Shown here in pieces: positions 1-11,969 of a stretch of 64,000 nucleotides of DNA. Each line of letters starts with the position of its first letter. Positions within the stretch are counted from its first letter, which is position 1. The translations under genes were made by a program, and so were the position numbers. Below the pieces are notes generated by a model, which had not been told where the DNA came from, searched no databases, and was given only the letters and a program-made list of their open reading frames with translations. This DNA comes from Glandiceps talaboti (taxonomy: Eukaryota; Hemichordata; Enteropneusta; Spengelidae), in assembly GCF_964340395.1 (NCBI RefSeq), contig NC_135565.1, forward strand, positions 8,462,742 through 8,526,741, written 5' to 3'.

Positions 1-873
1 ATGAAACCACTTACACCTAAGACGTCGCCTATGTGTTCGCCACAATTACGAAGACTTAGGAAAATTTCAACTCCTTCTTTACCCGTAAGTTTTAGTCCAA
101 AACTGGAACGGACAACGAAAGATATGAAACTTAGAAGAAAGTCTGAATTTCTCAGTCCGATAGTTTGTGTGTCTGAAAGTCAAACAAGAAAGATATCCAT
201 AGGATCAAGGCCGTTGACATCCTTTAAGAAACTACCAGAAACAAACTCGAATAGCTCCAGTATACCAAACTACCACGATGACTCGTCTTCTGACATGGCA
301 CAGACAATAAACTTTTCGAAAAAGAAGGAACTTCCGCATGCATCGTCCACATTTAGGAAAGCATTACATATGGAGAAGGACGCCAAGTTACAAGCAGCAG
401 CAGCTCCTGGACAATGTACGAATAGCAACACTTTCGACGATCGCACGGTCAATGATATGAAACCAAGTCCAACAATAAAGCCAGTGGTGGAGGTGACGAT
501 AGAAGAAATACATAACAGTACGGAGAAGCGCACTTTCAATCGAACGCAAAATACAAGACGTCGAGGTCAGTTTAAAGCACCAGATATAAACGTGGACGTT
601 GATGGCGGTAAACACAATCGTTCGAAATCGAGTTCTCATGAATCGTTGACTAGTGTGGGAAATCTTTCCACCTCTTTGCTACCGACACGTAGGATCTCAA
701 CAAGTTCAATGGGACTTTCACTTCGCGATATGAACGAGGTTACGGCCTTCATCACAAACAGCACCACCGCGGCAGAGAGTCTGTGTCTCAGCCCACGTTT
801 GACTCGTAAAGGTGTCAACTATGTCATCGGCCTTCCTAAGAACAGTAAAAATAACTCCCACAAAAAATTATAG
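1..873 (+). CDS. 3' terminal coding exon of an unrecognised basic Ser/Thr-rich protein (5' end outside window)
   Basis: One reading frame stays open from the window edge to a TAG at 871-873 (290 codons). The product is rich in Ser, Thr, Lys, Arg and Asn and has no membrane segment, few cysteines and no domain that I recognise. Serine clusters beside basic residues (SRSKSSSHES-like and RRISTSS) look like kinase sites, as in a cytoplasmic or nuclear disordered tail. The Met at base 1 lies on the window edge, so the true start or splice acceptor is probably upstream. A perfect GTAAGT occurs at 86-91 inside the frame; I treat it as chance because the frame runs on. The low-complexity but stop-free length and the nearby polyadenylation signal support a real coding end. 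Function unknown. Confidence 0.7.
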   Translation: MKPLTPKTSPMCSPQLRRLRKISTPSLPVSFSPKLERTTKDMKLRRKSEFLSPIVCVSESQTRKISIGSRPLTSFKKLPETNSNSSSIPNYHDDSSSDMAQTINFSKKKELPHASSTFRKALHMEKDAKLQAAAAPGQCTNSNTFDDRTVNDMKPSPTIKPVVEVTIEEIHNSTEKRTFNRTQNTRRRGQFKAPDINVDVDGGKHNRSKSSSHESLTSVGNLSTSLLPTRRISTSSMGLSLRDMNEVTAFITNSTTAAESLCLSPRLTRKGVNYVIGLPKNSKNNSHKKL

Positions 874-918
874 TAATATTGTTAATGCTTTGAGAGATAC
901 TCAACATTATAGACTATA

Positions 919-924
919 AATAAA
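919..924 (+). promoter_or_regulatory. Polyadenylation signal AATAAA for the first gene
   Basis: AATAAA lies 46 bases after the TAG of the upstream reading frame, a normal distance for an animal 3' UTR signal. Confidence 0.6.
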
Positions 925-1100
925 GTGGTAGCTGTCTTTACGCATTTTTATTCGGAGAGACAGGCAAGTTTAAGCAATAATTGTACTAGCACTTTTCCAA
1001 AGTGGCATAGGTTATAATTCTGGATATGTTCTTGACAAAAAAGCTACGTTTTAATTTTTTGTATCCTAGGCCTAATTTGAGTTTAAAATCCAATTGCTCA

Positions 1101-1101
<1 letters not shown>

Positions 1102-1164
<63 letters not shown>

Positions 1165-1253
1165 AGGGTAGAAGAAAATCAAGTAGGGTTGATTTTCTTC
1201 TATCCTCAACATATACTCCGCTCTGCGTGCAGACGTATCGAGCACTGTGCTAT

Positions 1254-1315
<62 letters not shown>
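1102..1315. repeat. (TA)n microsatellite pair flanking a 21-bp-stem hairpin
   Basis: (TA)n at about 1102-1160 and 1255-1315 brackets a foldback. The stem arms are 1161-1181 and 1190-1210, with one G-T mismatch and an 8-base loop. The arm begins GTTGAGGGTAGAAG. The same arm, without its partner, occurs at 38843-38861, again inside (TA)n, so this is a dispersed unit. Confidence 0.85.
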
Positions 1316-1317
<2 letters not shown>

Positions 1318-1382
1318 AACCAATAAACCACATTAATCAGAAATTTATCTTAGGCATGGCTTCGTAGATGAAGTTTGAAACA

Positions 1383-2180
1383 TTTTTTGAGACTTGGATT
1401 TAACATGTAACTTGAGTTATGAATAGACGTACAACTGATTGTAAGGATGATAGTTATTTATGAATCTTTTTGTACATAGATAAATAAATGACAAATTAAT
1501 ATAATTATAAAAATATTCTACATCGTTGTAGATAGAGCTTATATGAATGTTCACATTATATACATTACACTTAATGCGTATGTATGTATGTATGTATGTA
1601 TGTATGTATGTATGTATGTATGTATGTATGTATGTATGTATGTATGTATGTATGTCTGTTTGTCTCTCTCTCTGTCTCTCTATCTGTCTGCCTGCTTGCG
1701 CGCGTGCATGTATGCATGTATGGATATATAATATTATGTAAAGCGATTTCAGAAAATCTATTTTAAAAAAGGGGAGGGAGGGGTGTTACATTCATGTAAC
1801 TAGAACATGCTTATCATATGTTTCAATTAAAAAGTAATCCAGTGAAAATGAAATCACCTTCAGAAAAGAAGAAACAATGGCGCTCGAAGTACGCTTAGTA
1901 TGGCAATTGTAAGACATTGTCCCATGTCATGACCATCAGAGTGATCCACTGGACAAATATACTATGCCATGGGGTTTGAATTTCTTGGTGGTGAGTCCCA
2001 TTGTGCCAAAAAAAGAAAACATCCTTAGGTGTGAACCGCATCCAAACCCCGCCCCACCCCCTCACCCCGGCTTTTTCTGCGCTGAAATTTACATAATGTG
2101 TAGCAGTTCAGCCTTTCCGTCAAGTGACGGAAATAAACGACAGACAGACATATATATATACACACGTACGTGGGTACACA
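1383..2180. other. Intergenic, with (TATG)n at 1577-1655
   Basis: No exon-like frame. About 19 TATG units run at 1577-1655, followed by a short CT-rich tract. Apparent ORFs here only translate the tetranucleotide. Confidence 0.7.
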
Positions 2181-2187
2181 CATTAAA

Positions 2188-4036
2188 GTGTACATGCAAA
2201 GGTACATACTTTTTTCGTAATTATGTTTATTTTGCCATAAAAATAAATGAAATTGCATTCATACCTCTAAATATTGCGCGCATTGGCAAGAAAGTCGCAA
2301 AAATACTTGCCCCCTTAATCCCCTGTGCTTCGACTAACTTCGGCACCGCAACCAGCTCACGAAAGGTGTCGATGTCCCACGTGTTACAAAAGCCTTCTAA
2401 GCCTTTGTGTAATGTTTACTTATGAATTACTAATTACGCTTGCCATATAGTATTATCTGTAACTGAACATATTGTGGTGTACCAGTACTGTATTGTGGTG
2501 TACCAGTTTAGTCTTCCGACAACAATGGTTCCTTGGTGTTTTGTCGGCAGCACCCGCAGTGAAACATCACCCTACACATATTTCCGAGTGATATAACTGA
2601 GTAGGTAATAATGGGTGAAGGCAGTTGAAATCACGTAAAAACTGGACAGTGACGCCATACAGTGAAAGTCGGTAAATGTTACCGGGGCCGGGGTACTCCA
2701 CGCCACCGGTGTAGCCATGATCAAAGCGAAAAAAGGAAGACAAATAAAATAATTTGAAATGATGTTTTCAAGAAAGCAAGTTAGCTTTATAAAATATGTT
2801 CATTACCATAGCATTTGTTTTTAAACAATGATTGTATGTTTTGATTTCCATGTTGCTGGGAGTCGATCGTTTTCATTGTGATACATCACATACATCGTCG
2901 GAATCATATCAAAGTAAAAAGACGCAACGCTCATTATAATGTTGCTATTTTTGTTTCCATTGTTTTGTCTACATGAACAATTACTGTGTCATGCCAATCA
3001 CATGTCAAAAGTGGATGGACACAGCAAAGTACAGTATAAGCTTCACGCTCCCAGGTCAAATAACTTCCACAACGTAAGACATGTCTATCCATAAAAAACT
3101 CACACAAAAATGGTCGGAGACAATACACCACAGTACGACCAGCTTCTGTGAACATGGGCCGTGCTTTGAAAGAAGATGAAACCACTTCATGTCACTGTGT
3201 GGATGGTAATGAACGCAGTAAAAAATGAAATAAAGTACGTACGTGTACACATAGCTTTCAAGAGGGACGGTTATCCAACAAAACGTTCTGCTCAAACGAA
3301 TTTGTGGGTCTACTTTCGCGAAGATTTTGAATGGTCATATATTGAATGTACTGTTACGACACATGCTACATTTGAACAACTTGAGAGAATATTATCATGA
3401 TTATGGGGAACTCTTGAAGCCATTCTCATTCTCTGTATGTTTGATGGGTATGGAAATATTACATAATTTTCGTTTCGATTACATTGATTGCAGGAGCTGT
3501 TTTCCACCCATTGAATAGTTATGTCAACAAAGGAGCTGATAACAGCATTCACTGTATGTAAACAACACGGCTTCACTAGGACATACTCATTCACTACCAG
3601 ATGAACTATCGTTACTGCTAGCGGTCGGTTCGAATGAATTTGGCTAAATCACACCATCAGATGTTAATGCTGGAGTGTATTGCTCTACGCTTGAGGAATC
3701 TGATCAATATTCAACGTCGGGTTCTGGCGAAAACGGGTTTTGAAGTTGACCTTCTGGTTCGACCATAATGGCTTTACATGTAAAGATACACTGACGAATG
3801 CGTTTGTGTTCCCGAAGTGACGTCATAAAGTTCCAAATCCTGTCCTATCCATATGCAAATGAGAGGTACTTACCTGAAGGTGCTCTGTGGCTGAGCCAAG
3901 AGTGCCTCATTTTTCGCGCAATTTCTCGTGTTAGAATTATATTGTACTATTACAAACCCGATTTCCTTTATTTTTATGGCAAAATAAACATAATTACGAA
4001 AAAAAGTATGTACCTTTGCATGTACATTTTAAAATA
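2188..4036. mobile_element. Possible 1.85-kb element with about 65-bp terminal inverted repeats
   Basis: 2188-2250 and 3966-4036 are inverted near-identical copies. The outer end reads GTACATGCAAAGGTACATAC, followed by an A/T-rich stretch containing GTTTATTTTGCC. Similarity fades inside the arms. No transposase frame is visible between them, so if this is a transposon it is non-autonomous. A short tandem duplication (ATTGTGGTGTACCAGT) lies at about 2472-2510. Confidence 0.55.
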
Positions 4037-4039
4037 AGC

Positions 4040-6100
4040 GAACTGTAACCTGTTTGTAACAGCTCAGGATAGCTACAGAGCTTTATTTCAGTGAAAGAGA
4101 TGTGTGTTTGTATACAGTTGTGACTTGAACTTCATAACAATGTGGACTCAATTACAAATGAACGGTAACTGTTGGTGAGTTACAGAGACAACGTGAATGG
4201 TAATGACATCTTACCCATAATGTAGTACATGATAATTTTTAAATTGAACCCTACATTTACTCCTCAAATTTACCAATCTGAATGTATCACAAAAGCAAAG
4301 TTTATAATCACTTATGAAATGCAATACCTAATGGCTATGTGGCTAACATATAGTTTGCCAATCAGTGACCTCAAACTTCACCACACTGAAAGCATTCAAT
4401 GCGGGATGCCTTATATATGAAAATTCTGAATAAGGAGTGAGAAGCTTGAAAATGATTTTTAATTATATAAAATAATAACATGTACATATTATGTAACTTT
4501 AATTCAAGGGAGAACAGTAGATACAAGAGGTTTTGTGACAGATGGCTTTTACAAGTAAACGTCCTTCTTTGTGCTGAGGGGGATGACACATGATATGCTG
4601 TGGTCATAAGGTGTTTACGTTTCCTTGCTACCCCTTAATTTGTGTATTTTTTCATTTTATTTCAACATTTCATGCAGGTTATAAAAATATACACAACCTT
4701 CCCCTGCTACTTTCAGAATGAAAAAGTACTGAGTGATTTCTGAATTTCCCTACAATATTTAATACGATTTGTTTTGTCTGACGACAGTTGCTGGAGCTAC
4801 ACAAGAACACGAATATAGTATGTCTGTAACTCTCAGCAATAATATAATACTCAAGGTTAAATCTATAGAAGAACACTGGAAGCTAGTTCATCACAGTAAA
4901 CAAATCATCGAATCACACTAAAAAAATATTACACAGATTACTAAGTTTCTTTGCCTGACTCGACAGACGTGACAGAAGTCTAGCACTGCGTCTTTTCATC
5001 GGCTTGGTTGACAAAAATCTTTACAAACATTGCTATATTGATTAGTATGACGTATTTTAGTATTTCAGTATAATTACACACGTGAATTAAAGTCCATGAC
5101 CTGTAATAATTTTTTTTTACAATATTCCCATCACTGACACAAATTTTTTGAGCATCCGCAAATACGTGGTTCGAATAGTTTCTATTTTAAAGGCCATACT
5201 CCGATATGGCACGCGCAGCAACATACATAAAACTGAAAGGGGCGCCAGATGGCAAACGTAAAGACTTAAAAGTGGACACCTGAAATGTGTTCAGGGTATT
5301 TCAAAGATATCTCAAACAAAATTTCAAGCGCTGAAACAAGGTGATTCTTGATTACTACAATATTTTGAAATAAATTGAATTTTTGTTGTTGTAAAAATAC
5401 ACAATTTCGTATATTCATTGTAATATAAAATTATGTCTGTGGAATTACTGTCAGAAAACGGATCCTCCAATAACTAACTAACAATGGTCTAGCATTCAAC
5501 CCACCTTTAAAAAATACAGTTAATTATAAATTGCCTTTCACAACACAAATTTCCTGTTATAACTGATCGCCGATGCAAATCGCCGTGCAATGCATGTATG
5601 AGCACTGATCTGGCTTTGCACTTTAGGTGGCATATGACACCCGGCCTTAAGGTTGCGTTTGCAGCAGGTTGCCACAGATTAAAAAAACAACAACAACGAA
5701 ATCATGCATCTCCTCTATAGTCATGACCATTATTAACGTAGGAAAAAGAGAAAAAATAATTGATGTCTTAATAAATTGATATAAATGTTAAAGAATAGAC
5801 CAATGCATCCATGACAGACAGACAGACAGACAGACAGCCACGTTTACGTCACGCATCTACTGACGTCACATTAGAAAACACTAACGTGGTCCGGCATAGA
5901 CATGACATCACAAGACGTGACCCAAAAATAAGCGTTCTGTAGTTTGCACATATTAATTAATTAAGTATAAGAAATTACATTATCCTTTGTAATCAGTAGG
6001 AAATGTATTTGTTACTAACAGGCCACATTATTCGAATAATATTTAAAATGTTACAGATTTAGCCAGGTCATTGAGGTGATTGCAGTTAGTCCTTGGAGAT
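4040..6100. other. Intergenic AT-rich sequence, nothing recognised
   Basis: No frame with exon-like composition and no RNA gene seen. A short (GACA)n lies near 5815-5838. Confidence 0.6.
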
Positions 6101-6109
6101 GTCAGTCTT

Positions 6110-7010
6110 TTACAGAATGACTTGCGTAGTAAAGACACTTACACGTTTGAGTGGCTCAAACGCTGCATGCACATATGAACATGTAAAAAGGTCCATACCG
6201 ACGACGAGATGCTCTGTGCGGTGACCCTATGCAATTTGATAGTTTTGGCCGCAGTCTTGCAGAAACAGCTCGACAAATGTATGTGCGTCAAATTTGTAAA
6301 CTCTTGGGAAGATTTGGAACGTGCCTACTTTTTCTGCTGTGAAAAACAATGGATGAAAACTGGCGTTGATGACCTGCTCGGGCTTGGCTTCTTTCTGTCG
6401 GGCAATGGCGAGACAGAATGTGATGTGTGCAAAACAACAGAAGAGGGCGCTCTTATGCGGCGAAAATACCACCCTTTGTCTTGCCAGATATAGTAGTCTT
6501 ATAGTTTGTGGTAATATCAATTCGAATGAAAATTACAGAGCACCGTTCGTAATCTGTTGGTACTGTGGATGTCAGGAAACTCTTCTATTTTTTTGGCAAA
6601 CAGTAAAACTATGAACATAACCACTTTTTGCTGTGTATCAAGACCGAAATGCCTCTGGGGTGGCTTTAAATATATTTTCTCTTACGGCGTGAGGAGTAAC
6701 ACAAATTTACTTTTGAGTGGCTCAGACGGCCCATTAAAACTTACAGGAATAGAAGTTGCCACACGCATGGCGCCATAAGAGCGAAATGCTCTATATATAT
6801 TCCATGGATTTCCTTACATATCATGACAGTTTTGGCTAAAGTTTTGAAGAATCAGTGCGACAAACGTATCAGTTTTAACATGTAAGTTCGTGAGAAGATT
6901 TAGAACGTGATTTAACTTATATCTTCCCGAAGGACTTTTTTTCCAATTCTGTCAATAGTGCAGATGAAAAGATGGCGTCGATGGACTGTGCTGGTGCTAG
7001 TGATGGCTTA
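6110..7010. repeat. Diverged tandem duplication of about 590 bp
   Basis: 6240-6400 resembles 6828-6980: both carry AGTTTTGGC, then a GACAAA motif, then a GAAGATTT-GAACGTG motif. The GAGTGGCTCA motif at about 6150 recurs at about 6716. Frames are open only in short pieces. This is probably an old duplicated repeat. Confidence 0.5.
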
Positions 7011-7300
7011 TAGTAATATCAAAACGCAGAATATCACGCACAGAATTCGAAGTTGACGTTAGTTGGCATGGAGTTAATCGTTATAATTATTCTTTCCAGC
7101 GTACTCTGGGCACCGTGCTCCTTACGGGGCCTGATGCATTTTCTTCCGAAAACGCAGCAGGTCAGTACGCTGAAGGAAACTGACAGGTCAAAGGTCAGTC
7201 GGCTTCACGCTTTATATGCGTAGCCATTTGGAAACAACAACATTCGAGATATTTAGAGATTCTCTAACCGGGGTAGTCTTTTGGTAATTTATGTCAGTTG

Positions 7301-7475
<175 letters not shown>

Positions 7476-7499
7476 CACATTCATGGCTTTCATCCAGTA

Positions 7500-8640
7500 G
7501 CACATTATGACATTATATCGTCATTCAAACTAACAGGAAATTTTCCATCTTTAATTTTTTTTCCAATGTGAGTAGTGCGCATAAATTACAAATATCAATG
7601 AGTGGAAACTAGTTTCTTATACTTGCATCTTGAGTAAGCAGGAAATAGATGGCATATAACTTTAATACAAGTACAATTGCCAGATTTTAATGCAATATGC
7701 ATGACTATGTTAGCATTTAAGATAACTGAACATTCACATGGTCCTTGTACATATACACAAACTTGTCTGTCGATGTCAAGGGTCGAGATAACATTTTGAT
7801 GGAGTTCACACTGCCTGCTACAGGTGATAACTTGATTCTTTCAATGCCTTTAAATGTAAGGCAATGATAAGTGATGACATTTTATCCTTGTGTGCATTCT
7901 TCTAAAAGTATTGATAGTTTATTGATGGCTCATTCCACATAATTGTGGATGTAACTAAAAGGCTGGGTAACTATAATTATTTACAGTATAACTTCTGTAG
8001 TTCTGAACGATATGCAATGGGTTCATTTTTTCTTTTAGATTTTTCAGAAGCACAGTAACGTTTGTTCTAACTTTTTTGGGAGAGACGGCCACATTTTAGA
8101 CTTTTGCTTCTGTCCATGTTCTCTCTACAGATCTAGCAAACTCACAGTCACAACCTTTTGTTGAAAATAACAGCTTATCTTCCTTATCACCACTTCGAGT
8201 TTTGTGCTACACATCCAACGGACAGACATTGGTAAGACTGTGGAGATGATGCAAAAAATAGTCTTTCAGGGCCAGCATGTACAGCAATGTTGTTAGATGG
8301 TGTAGTGTGACATCTGTGGTCAATCCTGATTCATACACAACATATGCCACCACTTCATTTTGCATTGTATATCATTTGGTGAACTAAAATATAATCTCAA
8401 ACAAAGAAGTGTTTCTTTGTCACCAACACAATATTGAAAGTTAACAATACTTTTTGTCACAGTTTCTGTAACATTGAGCTTGGGGGCATGAGACAAACCC
8501 ATACACGGTACTGTCCCAAAATGTCTTCTGAATGAAATCATGCACTGACACTAGTGACAGCTACATGTTGATTGTTGTGTTAATAAGGCTAATAAGAATT
8601 TTTTTAAAAAACCAAACCAAAATTTGAAAATATAAAATTG
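7500..8640. other. Intergenic, nothing recognised
   Basis: No exon, RNA gene or repeat that I can support. Confidence 0.55.
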
Positions 8641-9400
8641 CTCCAAGTGTGCCTGTGTTGAAAAGCCATACATATGACAGCAATGCTTTGCCCAATTGAC
8701 TTGCATATTCTTCATTTCTGATGGCAAATGTCTATCGCAACTATGGAGCTTGTACTTACTGTGAATATGTTCCGTATATCAACCGATAGCCATATTATAC
8801 AGGAAACACAAAAAGTCAGTATGCTCGGGTGTTTCTAAGATTGAAATTATGATACAGAGTGTATTTGCCATAGAAAAGCCATACAAATGTGAATTGTGGA
8901 AGTCAGTATGCTAGGGTGTACAGAGTGTATTTGCCATAGAAAAGCCATACAAATGTGAAGTGTGGGGGTCAGTAGGCTAGGGTGTTTCTAAGATTGAAGT
9001 TATGATACAGCGTGTATTTGCCATAGAAAAGCCATACAAATGTGAATTGTGGAAGTCAGTATGCTAGGGTGTTTCTAAGATTGAAATTATGATACAGAGT
9101 GTATTTGCCATAGAAAAGCCATACAAATGTAAAGTGTGCGGGTCAGTATGCTAGGGTGTTTCTAAGATTAAAATTATGATACAGAGTGTATTTGCCATAG
9201 TAAAGCCATACAAATGTGAAGTGTGTGGGTCAGTATGCTAGGGTGTTTCTAATATTGAAATTATGATACAGAGTGTATTTGCCATAGAAAAGCCATACAA
9301 ATGTGAAGTGTGGGGGTCAGTATGCTAGGGTGTTTCTAAGATTGAAATTATGATACAGAGTGTATTTACTATAGAAAAGCCATACAAATGTTAAATGTGT
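8641..9400 (+). pseudogene. Tandem array of dead C2H2 zinc-finger-like 87-bp units
   Basis: The core TAGAAAAGCCATACAAATGT recurs at 8871, 8937, 9024, 9111, 9198, 9285 and 9372. Spacing is exactly 87 bp, apart from one 66-bp step. Translated on plus, each unit reads EKPYKCEVCG, the C2H2 finger linker plus the first Cys pair. A TAG follows a few codons later in the same place in most units, and no His pair follows. One finger is normally 84 bp. The unit seems to have died first and then been amplified. A more diverged unit lies near 8660. Confidence 0.7.
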
Positions 9401-9549
9401 GGTGTTTATCAACTTCAAAGAAAATACCGGACGTTAACCTTCTGGTGTCTAGTGTTTGCACATTATGCTAAATCACTCTGTTCTGTGTTTTTCAACTTTT
9501 TTTTCCACAAATTCATGTACAGTGACACTATATGGTGCCACTTGCCAGG

Positions 9550-10661
9550 CTACACCTTTGACATTGCTTCTTTGTACGAATGTAAACTTCCAGGGCATTG
9601 TTTAATTTTGATTTGGGTGGCATGGAAAATATATGCAGGGTAGAGATATTGCTTTATTTCTCGATTGGTAAGTCCCCATATGTAGTCATTTACATCTATT
9701 GGAAATTGTGGTGATCCAGCTTTAAGTTGTGGCTCCATGTCTTTACTAGCTATTATGTACAGTTCGTTCAAATGATGGTATATTAGCCGCCCCATTTCAT
9801 GTTCCATTAGGATACCACTGTCCAAACCAAGTTTGTCTTTTAACTACATTTGTAGTTGTTCAAGCACGGTTGGTGTGTTTTCGAAGCCACACCATTGAGT
9901 ACGTCGCCGATTTCTGGTCCTTCTCCAAAATCACGAGGATCTGCTATGATGACTCTGGCATCCGATTTGTTGAAGGACAAAGGCTGGACCAAATTTCCCT
10001 TTGAATCTATCAGGATATCAAAATGATCACTCTTAAAGCCTCTCCTATGAAGACTTTCCACATGATGTTGTAGGCTGGCATTTCTTCTGTCGTTTCCATC
10101 ATGTCTTGGGATTTCTGATGACAAACGAGATGACCTTACTATTCGTAGTGTCATTATTTTTTCAACAATTCTAGTAATGGCATGGTCTATGTAAATCAAA
10201 TTGAGTTTTCCTTAATCCTGAAAGAAGTCTGCTCGAAGGACATACGTCAGCTTTGAACTGTGCGTCTTAATTCATGAATATGTTAAAGCTATCGTCTGTT
10301 AGTGGTCCAAGTCCTTTACTTGCCACTATATTATCTATGAATGTAGAGTCACTACACATGAATACTTTATGCCCTTTAGATTGTAGCAAGGCAACGAGAT
10401 ATACAAGGAATCCAGATTTGCAGAAACCAATGCCAATATTGCATTCAAGGTTATGTGTGCTGTCTTTTCCATAAAAGACTGCCACTGGCCAATATTCATC
10501 AGTACTGTGGAACTTGTGTTCATGTAAATTGTTTTCATTGTTGATACAATTAATACTAATGACCATTGATGTCTTCGCCCATAGTGACGAGCATCACCGT
10601 GCAACTGCCACAGTTCTTTTTTCGGAATATCACCGATTTGTTTTATGTAGAAAAGACACAC
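9550..10661 (-). pseudogene. Broken, intronless coding remnant of unknown family
   Basis: Three minus-strand open stretches follow each other: 10661 to 10267 with a frame change near 10560, then 10199-9840, then 9825-9550. Their composition is protein-like, with segments such as KKELWQLHGDARH, STDEYWPVAVFYGKD and ADPRDFGEG. Stops and frame changes separate them, and there are no splice sites at the joins. I do not recognise the family. A decayed transposon protein or retrocopy is likely. Confidence 0.5.
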
Positions 10662-10689
10662 ATATGAGATAGATTAGCATGGTGTTTTT

Positions 10690-10890
10690 AATAGCACATG
10701 TACTCAGCATGTTTCCCATAGAAAAGCCAAACAATGCACCGTATGTAGGAGTGCTTTCAATTAGAAATTTGTTTCATAGTGTTTGATGATCTGTGTGATG
10801 GTGCTTTCAATTATGAATTGATATTTTACTAATTGTTTGCCATAGAGAAGCCATACAACTGTAAAGTGTGTGCCGTTTTCAATACGAGTC
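10690..10890 (+). pseudogene. Two further degenerate zinc-finger-like units
   Basis: Near 10717 and 10847 the plus strand again reads an EKP-linker with Cys codons (EKPYNCKVCAVF at the second site). These are related to the array at 8.9-9.4 kb but more diverged and not in a tandem period. Confidence 0.5.
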
Positions 10891-10974
10891 TAATATTATA
10901 ACAATTGTACTGTAGGAGTACAAACGTTAGTAGTATTATAGTCCCTAACAGAATGTAAAATCACAAACATTTCG

Positions 10975-11965
10975 AGCGAAAATTATTTATCACAAGTAGA
11001 GACGACATAATCGAGGAGAAACTATCCAATGAAAACCTCCATATTGTAAAAGTGACACTGAAAAGCTCAATGACTGGTGCATCCCGTCTTCCCAAACGTA
11101 GCAATACTATATTTGACGGCCAAATGATTTTATTGTCTTCTAAGAAGCTTAGAATAGGCTTCATCAGCAAACTCTGAGGCAAGTGATGGTTTCGATTGTC
11201 AGATTTTATGAAGATGTCGCAGCTATAAATACATGTACAACTCTTGAACATGGTGCAATCTCTTTTTGGACACTGGTTTTGAAAGACCATTGCCTAGAGT
11301 GGTGACATAATTTACACCGTTATCATGTGTAACAACTTTAATCTCCTTGCCCTTTTTTTAAGTTTGCCATTTACTTAACCAAATTGATGAATATGGCGTC
11401 GAATTAAGAAAGATTTTCATTTTCCTTCTTTCAACTAGTGAGCAAAGTATGCAGCATATGACTTCAGTCTACACCAACTTACATTGGTAAACTCTTCTGT
11501 CTGCCTTCTGCCTTAAGTAAGGTACTTAGAATTCATGCAACCACATCCAACAATAGTGGGAGCCAAATACATCGAGAATCGAATCATTATAATGTCTTGA
11601 TACTGCAGGAATGCAGAATCTGATATTATTACAGTATCAAAAAATTAAATCACAAATAATGTTTTAAAGAAAAATATTTTTAATTAGGTGGCTATGGAGG
11701 TAAAGATAATTTAGTCAAATTACCCAATTGAAACATGTATGGTGTAACAGTGAACTGAAACATTGAATGGCTGGGCCACATTTTCTTCCCAAATGTAACT
11801 CTTACAATAATTAGAAGCCAATGATTTTATTGTCATCACAGAAGTGTAGTATAGTCTTCATCAACAAACCAAGAGTCCAGTGATGAAAGTGGTTGTCAGA
11901 GTCTGTGAAGATGTTGCAGCTATAGATACAACTCTTGTAATAAAGTATGCAATTGAAATACTAGT
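10975..11965. repeat. Duplicated segment of about 290 bp (10975-11262 and 11675-11965)
   Basis: Both copies share TTCCCAAA, CAAATGATTTTATTGTC or its variant, CTTCATCA and ATGTCGCAGCTATA or its variant, in the same order. The first copy is open on both strands for about 60-100 codons and the second is not. Origin unknown. Confidence 0.5.
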
Positions 11966-11969
11966 ACTT

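Noticed and set aside
1026-1367. Frames with long Tyr-Ile repeats here and at 38.6, 50.5, 59.1-59.6 and 63.0 kb
   Set aside because: Translation of (TA)n tracts. No coding signal outside the repeat.
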